Position numbers and translations under genes: made by a program
The notes under the pieces: model-generated
Database searches by the model: none
What the model was told of the DNA's origin: nothing
Seen by the model: only the letters and a program-made list of their open reading frames with translations
Origin: Tubiluchus corallicola
Lineage: Eukaryota; Priapulida; Priapulimorpha; Priapulimorphida; Tubiluchidae
NCBI GenBank assembly: GCA_030141605.1
Contig: JAQGDQ010000002.1
Coordinates: forward strand, 1 to 64,000
Direction: 5' to 3'
DNA: 64,000 bases
Shown here: positions 1 to 13,700 of the stretch, piece after piece
Numbering within the stretch: the stretch's first letter is position 1
How the letters are laid out: each line of letters opens with the position of its first letter

Positions 1-1760
1 ATAGGCAATGACCCAACACCTAGTATGCTTCGTTCAGTTACGTGTGTACTATGGATATTACATATTATTTAAATTGCAAATTACTATAACAAATTTAACC
101 CTTAACATGCATTTAGTCCTGAACTAAAAATGTTAAAATAATGTTGTTAAAATAATTATGTCAGGAAAGCAATATGTAGTGGAATTTTTACTTTGTTTTT
201 ATCCCATTCTGTATGGCGTTTTTTTAACAAACTTGAGATTTGCAACATTGCAGTTGCACAGTCCATTAAATTATTAGCGGAAGTTGTCAGCGTTGAGTGG
301 ATAAGATTGAACATGGCAGATGGAAAGTGAAACATTTATCGACTTGAAAACATCAGTTTTATGGTGAAAAAAAACAACATAGAAATAAATGCAGTATGAA
401 TTTATTTGCTAAATAATTACCAGTGAGTTAGTATAAGTGATTTGCGGTATTCCTTTACTGAATTTTTATCGAGCTTTGACAGCTTTGCCAAACTTCAGTA
501 ATAGTACACAAATCCGGGCCTAATAGTGATTCCTATTCAGAACTAGGGATGCACCAAATATGTGAATCACTGAATGTCAGTATAAAAATCTGGACAGGTA
601 GACCTCGGTTGTAATCACTAAATGTTTGGTATACTGAAATTACTGTTTTATAAGTGCAAGATTTGGTGAAAATTATATTAAACAAGCCGAATATCTCCCT
701 ATAATGCTTATAAAAATTTATCAGGAAAATGTTACTAGTAAACAGCAAGCACGGCACTACAGCCGACATTTTGCTTTGTGTTTCTGTATGATAACTCGAA
801 GAATGCGATGCACTGTCTGTACACAAGTGTCAATGCATAATAGTGTGGCAATGCTGCATTTGCTTATACAACAAAATAAATCTATGGGAACTCAATCTAG
901 TAAACAATTATACTATTGCAGTTTTTCTCAAATACTGTTTTTATTGATTACACAGAATAGTTTGAACAGCTTTTGAAAGAATTAGCACTGCTTTTAAAAT
1001 ACTTCACTACATAACATTTACTGTTAAATGCAAATGCCGATTTAGTAAACAGAACAACTTTCACAGCTAACCAATCACCACAAACTTAAAATGATGGTGA
1101 ATATTATAGAGTTTATGATTCTTTTCAATTGGAATTTCAAGCACATTTGGTTCACTTTCCATAGAAAATTATCTTCAGCTTCGGTTTAGTGTTTCAATTT
1201 AAGTTAATATTTTATTCGGAATTCGGTTTTTCGGCTTGGCCGTTCATTCGGCTAAGCCTTTGCTCGGTGGATAAAGAAAAGTTATAAAGGATAAAGAAAA
1301 ATCAGGTTTGGTTCGGTTTATGAAAATGTGCATTTGGTCCACCCCTAGTCGGAACCAAACATTCGCTTGAAACTGAACTTCAATTCATATCTAGTGCACA
1401 CAGCGAATGAATCATTACCGTGAATTTAACGAAAAGGCCCTCTAAGATAATCAGTGGATGAAGCAATGGGCACCTGTGATAATTATGTCTAATCGATAAC
1501 AATACTTTAAATGACAATTATCGGTACATGTTTAAAATCATATGAGTAATTTACACATGGAGATAATGTTATTACATTGCCAAAAAAGTTTTTTTAAATT
1601 GGTAAAGTCCAAATCATTGAATATTGTTCTTATTTCCTCCTCCTTTAGCATAGTTGCACATAACATTGTTTTCAGTCTGCACACTCCTGCAGGTGCACAA
1701 CCTCTGATTTTGTGGGGTACTATCTTACATAATGTCTATTTTAATTTGTGTGTTTTGTAG
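1..1760. other. Non-coding, intron upstream of the first visible TNPO3 exon
   Basis: No exon of TNPO3 or of another gene could be recognised here. The short open frames at 704-976 and 1542-1760 have no family resemblance; the first lies inside a MITE. Apart from the hAT-like element at 544-1347 the stretch is AT-rich and unremarkable, ending in the acceptor TTTTGTAG at 1760. Confidence 0.6.
544..1347. mobile_element. hAT-like non-autonomous DNA transposon (MITE)
   Basis: The left end reads TAGGGATGCACCAAAT. The right end, reverse-complemented, reads TAGGGGTGGACCAAAT, so the terminal inverted repeats match at 14 of 16 positions. The flanking 8-mers TTCAGAAC (536-543) and GTCGGAAC (1348-1355) match at 6 of 8, as expected for an old hAT target-site duplication. 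The interior is about 0.8 kb, includes TTCGG-rich sequence near the right end, and shows no transposase frame. Confidence 0.65.
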
Positions 1761-4700
1761 GTACAGTTCTATTTTCATGAGCTACCTCAGTCAGCTCATC
1801 AGTCATTACGAGACTCACTGATTGAACACTTGGATCAAGTAACCCCAGCTACTAATCATGTTATTGTTACGCAGGTAAGACCGACAGAAAACCCGAAAGT
1901 GAGTTTCATTTTACATTGTGTTGCAGATTTACAGTGGTGGCACGGAAAATAAGAAGCAGATTTTCCACCCTTGCTGTGCATTGTTGTGCCTTGTAGTAGA
2001 GTAATGCATTTATATTTTCACTTGCATAGTTTATCTTAGGTAAAAAAAGAGCAGTTGTTAATAACTATTATGTATACATTATATTAGCACTGGATTAGCA
2101 GTGGTTATAATAGGCTTATACAGTACTACTCAGGGTTTGATGCTGTGGTCTCTGATCTATTGCCACATGCCAAGTGTCTACGTAGTTTAAATCCAGTGAA
2201 GTATTTAGTAAGTCTCTTCAGAAAATTTACATTTGTTAAATAGCTAGTTTTCAAATATCTTGTCAGAATAGATTTTTAATAATTTGTTTTGCAGATGAAA
2301 TAGGAGACAAAAGCAATATATCATGCACTACGCAATTGAGTTTCAGAGCTGACATTGTTGCATGTTAGGGGTCCAATCCCGAAAATTTGGGATCCTGCAT
2401 CCATAGTTTTTTCTTTTTTAGGAGGGATCAGGATTAAATATTTCCAGGTTTTAGGAATTGGTATTTGGGATTAGATCTTTATTTATACGTCGTGAAGGAC
2501 TAATGTAGTATGATAAATTACAAACTAACAACTAACAAAAATTCCGGTTTTTCTCAGTTTTGTTTCCATCTTTTCCTTTCAACGGTAATTAAGTTTAGTT
2601 ACAAATTGCGTTCAATTAAATTATGCCTATTTTCACAGCTGTGTAAAAATTTACCTGTTTCCTTGATTATGTACACGTTGCCTTAATCAGTCACACTCAC
2701 AGACTGGCCGAATTTATGGGTTTGAAACATCCATGAAAAGAAGTTCTTGGGAAGCAGAGATTTAATATATAAAGTTTATTATTGTAATATTGGTTTTATA
2801 GTAATGAGATGGCCTCCTAATTCAAATGGGCATTTGAGAATTTAATCAGTTTTTCCCCTGAATCTCTCAATATACTGTATATAACGATTTTATCTGACGG
2901 TGTTACATGAATTGCTCCGGAATAATTTAATTAGCTGTGTTAATTTATATTTTCCTCCTATTTTGTTGTTCTATTTTCTTGCAAACCATGTTCCTACAAC
3001 CAAATAGTCACAGGCTCTACTTAATGAACTGATAACTTTTACACCTCATTGTAATGTAATGTAATGGTATTCGGCACTCACAGAAGTGCTTGTACTATAA
3101 AATTGTAAAAAGGTATACTACAATGTTGAACAGCAGGCATCATGCTCAACAATAATGCTGTGCTCGGACAGTACATCAAAAACAAATCGATTTTCTGTAT
3201 TCTTTGTGTTTTGGCGGTATCAAATATTACAAAATTCTAAATTTAATAATTACATTTTTTATTAATCGATCTAAAAGTGAGTTTTTGAAATTCAACAGAG
3301 AATGCGCTTAAGTACATAAAAATTGAATTTTTTCAATGACATAAATTTGCCATATATTTTAAATACAGTAGTTATGCTAAATAACTTCCAATTTTTGTTC
3401 AATATATCTGCGAGGCATGAATTTAGTTTTACATGGTGTATTAGTTTATATCATTTAACAAACAGTTCCTTTTGTTTACCTCACAACTTTCGTTTTCTGA
3501 AAGATAACACAAAAAGACCAATTTTCAATTAGTCAAAAAGACTAAAATTCTGTAAAAAAAACATGTACATGCAAGTATCAAGAAAGCATGTATGTACTCT
3601 GATTTTTTTTAAGGAAGTGCACACTTCATACCCTCGGTTCAAACACTGAACAGAAAGGCAATTGATTTAGCTAATGATTGTGCCAAGGAACTTTCTTTCA
3701 TTATCAGGTTTATTCTAGAACATGATATATTAATCCATTAGAGGTTCTCATTTGCATCTGATCATGGTCTTTTTTTGCGAAATTATTCACCCTTTCTCAA
3801 CAGAAATAAATATACATAGGCCTTTTGAATAAAAGCAGAAATAACAGGGGACTCCTGTTTTTACTGTTTGCGTTAAAGATACCAACGGACAACTTAATTA
3901 AAAGTAGAATCATGAAAGTAGTCAGAATGTTTGTCAGAATCTTTTCGCAAAAAAAATCGTGCACGAAAAAGGCAAAATGAAATTAGCTCTAATACTTCAC
4001 ATTACCATGGTAATCACATTAAATTCTTTTGCCACGTTGCCTTTGTGAGTGGCTTGCATTAAAATTACATTTTTTGTGATTATTTCAGTTGTGCTTGGCA
4101 ATGGCCGATCTTGCTTTACAAATGGTGTCTTGGAAAAACTCAGCACAGGACCTGATACAAAAGTATAAGCTGCATTTATTTTGAATAGATTAAATTATTA
4201 TTAGCTACTGAATGAAAAGACTGCATTTATGTGAGAGAGGTGTTGAATGGTGAGGGAGATAGCTTTCAGTATTGATTTCAGCTTGCACATCAGTTTCAAA
4301 TTTTTGGTCTTGGAACTTGTCATTTTTGTGCTGTGTTGTTCATTTCCATGTATTTCATTTCACTGCATTTAACCGAAAATGAGTCGTAGTTCGACAACAT
4401 GCGTGTCAGTGATCTGTTGTCTGAGGCCTGTTACACATCTTCGTCTGTTAATTTTAATTCTTGGTTTTGTATCGTTCTTTGTTTTTAAATGTTACGATCT
4501 TGGTTTTGGAAGTATTGAATGTCGTAGTATAGTGTTTCTTAATGCTGGATGTGGAGGTCTTGGTTTTTTTATCTGTGTTGAATGTTTTGGTCTTGGTTTT
4601 GCATTAATCTTCAATGTCAGTGTCTTGGAATAAGTATGTAAGACGACTCAAGCTGTAACTTTAAAAAATGCAAAATTGATTTAACCTGTGCTTAATTGTA

Positions 4701-7700
4701 TAAACTGAAGTTACCTGCAGTTAATTTGTTAATTGTCAAGTTCGATGCTTAACCAAACAAAGTGGTAGGTGATTTTTATCCACATAAATATGCTTAAAGG
4801 TACTACAGTTAATGCAATCCACAAATTCTTCTATAGTTAAAATCAAGGAAAATTGCCTTGTTTCACTATTATAAGATTTTTATAAAGCATCACTGTTTCA
4901 TCAATTTCAGATTTGCGCACAATCCACACCATGTGCAGCTTCTATTAGACATCCTTAAAGTTCTTCCAGAAGAGGTGAACAGCCGACATCTACGACTTGG
5001 TGCGAATAGAAGAAAAGAAATTACCACCGAATTAGAAGAAACGGTTCCCTTAGTGTTACAGTTGCTTGTGCGTAAATTTAATCTATTAATTCTCTTTTAT
5101 TCGAACTGTGTGTCGTCTGGCTAATATTTGATTTTTTAAACCAAAATTTAAAATTTTACAAATTGATATTGTCACCTGTATAGTTACCCGTTTTATTATT
5201 TCTGTTTTGGTTTCTCGCACTTTCCTTTTTTGATCAGACTAAATAGTAGAAGGATACCAGTGTTTTTTTTTGTATCACACACAAGAATCTTACTGAATTA
5301 AAATAAAAATATAAATTGAAAAAAGAAATAATTAACACCGTTAACTACAGAACTTGACATGAAGGTGACTGAAATTTTATAAGTTTTTGTTCTAATAACA
5401 ACTCGGTGATTACATGCACATTCAATTTCCTGCGTAACTATCATTTCAATTTAACTGCAAATAAGTATTAGCAAATTAAATAAAAGTCACTTGAAATGGT
5501 ATTTTGATGATAAAATAATCACCAGTTAGCTTGATTTTTCAGTGAAAGTACTTGAATCCGAAGACCTAGTTGAGTTGAAAATTGAACGTAACAGCTAATT
5601 TTTACAGATGTGGTAAATTTCTCAACAACATGTTACAAAAAGTTTTTTCAATTGTGTTTCAGAACCAGTACTGGTAATCTTTCCATGTGTTTTACAATAA
5701 CATTTGTCACCTGCTTAGTAGTAAGGTTTTGGTTTGCTTGATGTATTGACAGGTGACACTGCCCTACAATAGAAACATCATTTTCAGGTGTATTAATTAC
5801 CACATGTGTAGATAAAGTGTGTTAACAGCTGCTAAGATTATTCGAAATAAAAAAAGTTATTTTGCAGAAAAGTAAGGGACGGTAATTTGTATCTCAAGTT
5901 TACATGCAGGATTTGAACCAGAAAGCTCCAACTTAAAATTCATTGATTATGGAGTCAAACCCTAGGTCAATTGAAATTTTTTCATTGTTATTTCTTTTGT
6001 TCTGACCATATGTTTGACGTAGGTTAATTAAATATTAAATACAGTGCTATTAATTAATGTTATAAGTCTTCAGTTAATAAGTTGACCATTTTGCAGTGTA
6101 CTTACCTCGACTCTCCAACTCGAGATCCCGAATACCATTTACAGACAGGTGTATATAAATGCCTGGCAAGTTGGCTGAACTTAGATGTTATACCAACTAA
6201 AGAAATTGCTAATAGCAAATTGCTAGGCATCCTTTTTCAGGATTTGGTATGTTTTTTTATTTTTTATTCTTATGTTTCAAAGTTATTATTGTTATAATAA
6301 AAAAAACGTTGTTTTTCAAATACTTTAATTTTCATTGATAGAAACTTTGTGTTGTTACGTGTCTCACAAGTATTCTAGCACTTGACTAAAAAACAAAAAA
6401 TTTCTTGTAGGCAAATGCAAGTATTCCTTCTGCTTACCATGAGGTACTCAGTGACTGCTTATGTGCTGCATTATATTGTGTTGAGGTACATTTGCTAACT
6501 TGTAAATATTGGTTTTGCTTGTAGGCTTATACTATCTAAAATTCTATTCTATAAATATTTACATGTCAGCCTGCTTTATACTGAAGTCTTGGATTAAAAA
6601 ATTTTGCAAGATTAAAAAATAAATGCTAAGTTATTAAAGTTTATTTTACATTGAATATAAGTGTTTAATTGTTTGCTGCTCTGTAAGTTTTCATTCTGTA
6701 GAAATTCTCGTTTTGCAGGATATTAAACAGCAACGTGAATTAGCAGAAGTGTTATTTAAGGGAGTGTTAACCTTACCAGAAGCATACCACATGTCTGTGG
6801 CTGAGGAAGATATCGACAAGTCTATCAATTATTGTCGCATTTTTACAGAAATGGCAGAATCTTTTCTGGACGACATCGTCGATTCGCCTGATGTAAGACT
6901 CACTTATCTGAAAAAACGTTTTACCTGCGAAATAAATGTGGTACAATCTCCAGCTTCATGAAATTCTTAGAGCTGATTATCAGTTTTGGCTTGGGATTTT
7001 AAATACTTATCGGATACTTAGTACAGTAGTCATTGCTTAACAAGACCACCACAGGACCAGCAATAAGTGGTCTTAATAAACAGTAGTTTTATTGTGCAGC
7101 AGCCTGTTGCAATATGCAGAAGTTGTTCACTTGCGTCACCTTGATTTTTAACATCCATTCTGTAAAAACATGTTTATTAATTAACTGTCAATTTTAGCTA
7201 TATATAGTTCATATCAACCATTGTTGTAACCAACGCAAGCTTTTGTGAGACACTCATAAAGTCCCAGCCACTTTCCTCTGGGTAGGTGGACGGAGTTAGA
7301 TGCACAAGACAAGTTAGAGTTATTATATTAGAGTTGCACCAGCTGCAATTGTGTAGCTGGTGGAAAGCGGCCGGCTACAGAGTTACAGCTATTTAAATTT
7401 ATTAACAATTCTAATTTCTCCTGTGCATCTAGCTCCGTCCACTTCTGTTTGCCTAGCATAATTAAGCCCACTACGTACAAAAACTTTGCTTACAGGCTAT
7501 TGCAGACAATTAGAATCGAGAGCAGCCAGCTCACTCGCATTCTAGTGTACAAGTTACAACAGTGCTTTAAGTGATTCAACATATTAAAGTCTAATATACG
7601 CTGAGCATTTATGTCAAAACAGCTGGCTTTAACTTTCAATGTGACTTAAACTAAGAAGAGGTGAATCTAGGAAACATGATTTATGTTTCAACTGGGTACT

Positions 7701-10700
7701 TTAAAATAGGCAAACTACCAAAAATACATTTTATATTTTTTTATTTTGCTATTGCTTTTGTGTCACCTATTACTAAAAATTTGGTCTTATTAAAGAACAC
7801 ACAGGTTTTAACAAAAACCAAATTTTCTTAACAACAGATTCTATAGGGGGTAATTCTGGACCCTGTCTAAATGATTGTAAAATGCGACTGGTTCTATTAT
7901 CCATGGTTCTATTAATCGTGTATTACTGTGCTTTTTTCTTTCTTGTCTAAGTTTTTATTTGCAAATATCTGTAATTTTATCATTAATTTTTATATTTATC
8001 TTTTGGTTTTTATTACCAAAGCTGCTTGTTTGCTTTAGTTTTTACAAATATCCATGTCTAAAATTCTAGAAGCACTAAGTAGTTGATTTCAGATTTCTTA
8101 AAAAGCATGTCACTTCCATTAGACACAAAAAAAATCTTCAAAAAGTGCATTTCGTGTTTTAAGGTTGCAAGTCATAAATACAGTTAAAGGGGTCTAATTA
8201 CCAATTGTTTTTTCATAAAAAGCTGTTTATCAGAAAAGATGTTAATTTTTACCCATTTCATGTTTTGCAGAGTACAGAATATTTTGGTACATTCGGAGGC
8301 CCAACATTTGAGCTTTTACTTATGTGCATCGAACACCATCAGTATGAAGTTGCTGAAATAACATTTAATCTATGGTATCGGTTATCTGAAAGTCTAGCTG
8401 AAAAAAATGACACAAAAAAGGAAGCCATTTTCACACCATTCATCCAGCGATTACTGCTGGGTTTGTGTCGGCATTGTCAAATGGAACCTGATGAAGTAAG
8501 TATGAAGTAGTGAGTTGACAGCTATCCCATGTTTAGTTATCAGCTATTTTTGATCAACAACTATCTGCTATTTATTGCTTCACATAACTGTAGTTTTGTG
8601 AAGATATTCGCAAGATATTTAGTTGTAGGCAAGTAGCCTACTAGTAGTTCAAGTTGTGAGGCACTTGTTGCGTTTTATGTAGCTACCGCTACTCAAAATT
8701 TCAGCTAATAACTAGTTTTGGTGACTACACACTAGTACACAGTCATTGCAAATTTTGAAGCCTTTATGGAAGACGTTGTAGCATTTACTTGAGTGAGTAA
8801 TAATTATGGCATGCTGTTCTAGATTGCATTTTGTCATGAAGATAGTCACAACTTGTGAAGCTTCTTTATGTAGAATGTTTGAAATTAGCTTTTCAAAGCA
8901 CGTTTATTCTAACTTGGGCTTATATTGTTAAGCACACAAAAGACTCAAAAGTTGTCCATTAAGACAACTTAAAATTTATCTGTGCGTGATATTGGATGTT
9001 TTTTCACACTGCTCTGGCATAATAATTATTTTTTATGTGCAGCAAAGTATTCCTGATGACAATGATGATTTTGGACATTTCCGTAACCAGGTGTCAGAGT
9101 TAATCAAAGATGTGATATTTCTCGTTGGGTCAGTGAATTGTTTCTCCCAGGTACGTACCAGAAGATGCTTGATTTAAATTGAAAACCAGTTTGGGATTGT
9201 ATTTCACATTGGTTGAAGCATTAAAAATTGTTCAGGGAGCACTATCCCTTAAAAGTAGATAGAGTGGCACAGAAATTAGTGCTATTTGACATGGAAGTTT
9301 GCACTGTTCGTGGAACAGCAAAATACAAATCATAATGTTGTTAACAGTGGCTAGTTGCCATGTTACGTTCATGCATTCACATTCAGTACGATATTTATTT
9401 TTGTTTCAAAATAAAGGAAATATTTGCTTTCTGGAAGCTAATTCATTGTGTGAGACACTCAGAAAACAGTGTGGCAATGTACTGCCATCGCGACACAGCA
9501 GCCCACGTAAATAGAAGACCTGTTCAAAAGGGAGGCTTGCACTTGTTTTTTTCTGCAACGAACTTGGAACTTGAGTTTGTTACTTGTTAAAACTTATACA
9601 GGATGAATATTGTTTGTTTTTTTAGTTGATAGGTAAAGAGTATATTAGACAAAATAAATCTTAAAAACAATGTTTATGCAAAACTGTTGCTTTCACATTA
9701 AATAAATTGCATTTTAGATGTTCGAACTACTTCAAAATCATGCCAATAGTACGACTTGGGATCACTTGGAGGCAGCACTCTTTACTATGACTGCAGTAGC
9801 AAGAAACATAAGTCCGTGAGTGTTATTTGTGCTACATATGACCTTCATTGATATGTAACTATCCACGAGTAAGAAAAGCCTGAAACTTATTGCTTGGAAA
9901 GTCTTCACTTAGCATATATATGTGCACCAAGACATTTCCTTTACTGTTTAGTGATATTTAGTGATCTATTTTTCTCTGCTATAGGACTTAACATAGGCAT
10001 AGTTCAGATAATATGTATAAACTATGCTAAAAAGTAAATTAAATACTGTGGAACTGTCCAGCTTTTGGCAATATTCGATTTAAAAATAAACTTTTTAGCA
10101 GAAATTTATTTGGCAGGAGTGAAAATGAGGTTGTACCACGCGTAGTAGAGGCAGTGTTGAGCTTGCCTCCGGAGACACACGTGGCCGTCCGTTACACTAG
10201 CACTCGCTTAGTAGGAGAACTTTGTGAATGGATTGATAGCCATCATGAGTTACTAGGTAGGGCCCACTCATTAGTATTTTAATATGTTCAATATTTCTTG
10301 ATTTTGTCAGTTTTTTTATTTGTTTTATCTTTATGCAAAGTTTATCAAAACAGATATTCAACAATCATTAAATTTCATTTCTTTCCCAGTTTAGCAAACT
10401 ATACCAACAGCATTATTGTAATTTCGAAAAATATTGCCTGCATTGCGTTTTACTGTAATTTGTGAAAATGGTGACATAGGCTTTTAAAGAATTTACCATA
10501 AGCTAAAATTCTCTGAGGTTTTATGTTCGTTTTATGAACAAAATAATTTACCGTATTTTTAGCCATTTTCTTTCTGTCACATTATTAATGTAAGAGCAAG
10601 CATTGACTTATTACAGCATTAGGGCACAGTGTTTGCTTTATTATTGAGTGAATGTTTTGAGTGACGATTTTTCGTTGCTGTCTGAACTCGATTATGATCT

Positions 10701-13700
10701 GGTGTCTTCTGCACACTCCTGATGTTTATTTCGCATATTTCAATGCCAGACACCCAGTAGTAGAGATATTACATTTTTAAGTTGAAGACTTTGGTAATGT
10801 CTGAGCTGTCGTGTCATTTTGTGTACATCTTTTTTTCTGATCTGTCAATTTGCAAAATATCTATATCGATATTGCTATAGTGAACCACTAAAATTTTACT
10901 TTACCTCAAATTTATGAGAATGATATCTATGGTGACCACAAATGAATTTTGTCCCGGGCACGGTTGCGTTCTCCATACGTTTGTTTGGCATATTTCGATG
11001 ATGTTGCCTCATACGAGCAAAGATATTTTACTTAAGTATATAGTTTTCATCTCACATAAATTTTAAGAAGGTAGAACATCGAATAATTCGGAAGAATAGG
11101 ACTACCATTTCACTACTGTAATTTTGCTTTTGGATACATATTTGAATTATGCCTTGTGATCCTTCCCCGTGTGTATTCCACTGTGGTAACAGTCATTACA
11201 TTATTCTGATATTTATTTAGTTTATTTTACTCATTGCTTTCACACAGGCTACTTGTATGGGTGACTTTGCTATTTTGACCCCAAGCCATATGTGTTACAT
11301 TGCACAAAATTGGGTCAGCATTTCATGGCTCTAAAATCTTTTCAACTTTGTGTTCATGCAAATCCTAAAAACTTTAATGCAGACCCTGAGCTCAAATACT
11401 CTGGCAATTTTGATTTGTCCACCAAAATAATTATGGTTTTTCTAAATTGTGTTTTATTTGGATTATCAGAACTATTCAGTTTTGGTTCATCACAATAACA
11501 TGAAATCAGTAATTCTGGTGCAAAGCTGAAGATCAGCAAACGTGTTGGAATAAAAATAATTCCCAAATTGATTTTTTACGATTATTCCTGTAGTAAGATA
11601 CACTACCAGAGTTAAGGTCATTCTAGTTGTAGAGTTCATTTCTTCTAGATGCGTAATTTGATAATCTAAGCATTTGATTTCTTAAAACAATTTCTTTTTG
11701 TTCTAGACAAAGTTTTAAATTTTCTACTGGCGGGGTTGCAGGATCCACGCATTGCTCCAGCAGCGGCAGCAAGCTTACTGCAAATGTGTCAAACATGTCG
11801 AGATAAAATGCAACAACATTTTGATGGTTTAGTACAAATTATACAACACGTTGACTCTTTCAACATTAGCAATGACGCTGCAATAGATTTATTAAAAGGT
11901 ATAAACTGTGTGGCTTGTAAAAAAACTGCTCGTACTTGAACTGATATCCATCGAGCAGCTACACCTCAGCATTTTTTTACACTGTTTTGCTCATTGTATC
12001 ATTTGAACCATTTATTTTCATGAAATTTAATGTAGATGTAGATGTTAGTGACAGTTTATTTATTCAGTTAGTTACTTGCACATTATACCACAGATTCCTG
12101 TGCTTACATGTTTTTGCTTAAAATTCAGAGTTTGTGCCACCATCATATATGCTTAATTTTCCATTATTTTTAGGCACAGCAATGATTTTAGCAAAAATGC
12201 CTCCGGTAAAGATTTGCGAGGGTCTACGGTCAATATGTGCTGTTCAAGTTACTCATCTCAATCAGGTTTTTTTACATATTATCTTGCCTTTTTCATTCCT
12301 TTGCAAACTTATTTAACTGCGTTCTTGTGTTCACTCATGTTAATTTGGTGTATGATGCATGATTGAGTTTGGGTTTAGTTTTAGTTGAGCAATTGTATTT
12401 TCTTATTGTAGGTATTAAACACAGCAGGAGATGGTGGACATCTAGACAAATCTGATCCTGTTATTTGGTTGGACAGGTTAGCAGCAACATTTAGGTAGGT
12501 AAGAAAGTTCATACCCTGGACTTTGGAGCAACTTGCAAACCACTACACATTCAAAGTTATCTTCGTTACCTTGCATGGAAAGACGTGGGTTTGCATGGCA
12601 GACCTCCAAAAACTTACCGGTTTTTATAAACTTTGTGTAAAGCTTTGGTGCATGTTGTTTTGACATCAGTGGCAGCTTGTGTATAGGTACTGTGGTGCGG
12701 CAGCACCGCCTGTTTTCCACTCATTATTATCCATAATATTGAATATAATAATCTTTTTTCTTCAATTCTTTCTTTATACTTGTGCACGTGAGGGAAGTAC
12801 AATTTGCTTCACAGCCCAAGACATGCGCACATGTCTGAAATAAGATGCTGTACTTTAGGCGCAAAGAGTAGTGTCGCTTACTGCAGTCAGTTGTCAAGTG
12901 CTTAACAGCCGTGTATCAGCATATTCTTGAACTGCGACAATTTAGGCTATTCGTAAGAAAACAATATTTTTTGTTTAGGAGCTTAACAAGGTTATGTTTA
13001 AATTAGTTTGTTTAAAATTACAATTACAGCATTATAATTACATATGTTTGTTTCGGTTTACACGTTTACACAGTATTAAAACAATGGCTAAAAAATTTTT
13101 AATTTTGCAGCACCCCCACTACGAGCCGCCACTGTTTGTCATGTAACTGAGCTTCAGCTCACTTTAGTCAAGTTTTCTGAAACAAATTTATTCTTAATTA
13201 AATGATAACTAGTGAACTTATTGACTGTGTCATAAACTGTGTTAAGAGTTTACTTCTGTGACAGGAAATGCTGCAACTAATAGCCTTTGTTTCATATTAA
13301 CATATAAAAAAATGTTTCAAAAAAATTGACAACATGTACGTCAATGGTCAATACTCTGAAGGTCATAATATCTCCTTTATTGAATTTGCCGTGCTTGACT
13401 GCCTAAGAATTCCATTTTGTTTCAGTGAAATTGTTAATTCTAATTTTTGACTTGTGACCCATGGCTTAAGCATCAGCCAATCTTGGGCCAACATACACCA
13501 TTCAATTTGTCTCATTTAGTTTAATTTTTTGTTTCACAAGATTCTTAAATGTCATCCCCAATAAGAACATTATCCAGAAGAGTAGTCACTACAATATGGG
13601 TTGAGTTACTCAAGCAAAAATATTCTGTATATTTCAACTATATTGCATTGGTAACATCTTAGCGTACAAAATATTTCCCTATCAAAGAGTAACCATGACT

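Noticed and set aside
220-330. Possible first coding exon of TNPO3
   Set aside because: No translation of this region resembles the N-terminal 70 residues of TNPO3; the exon(s) should lie upstream of the window.
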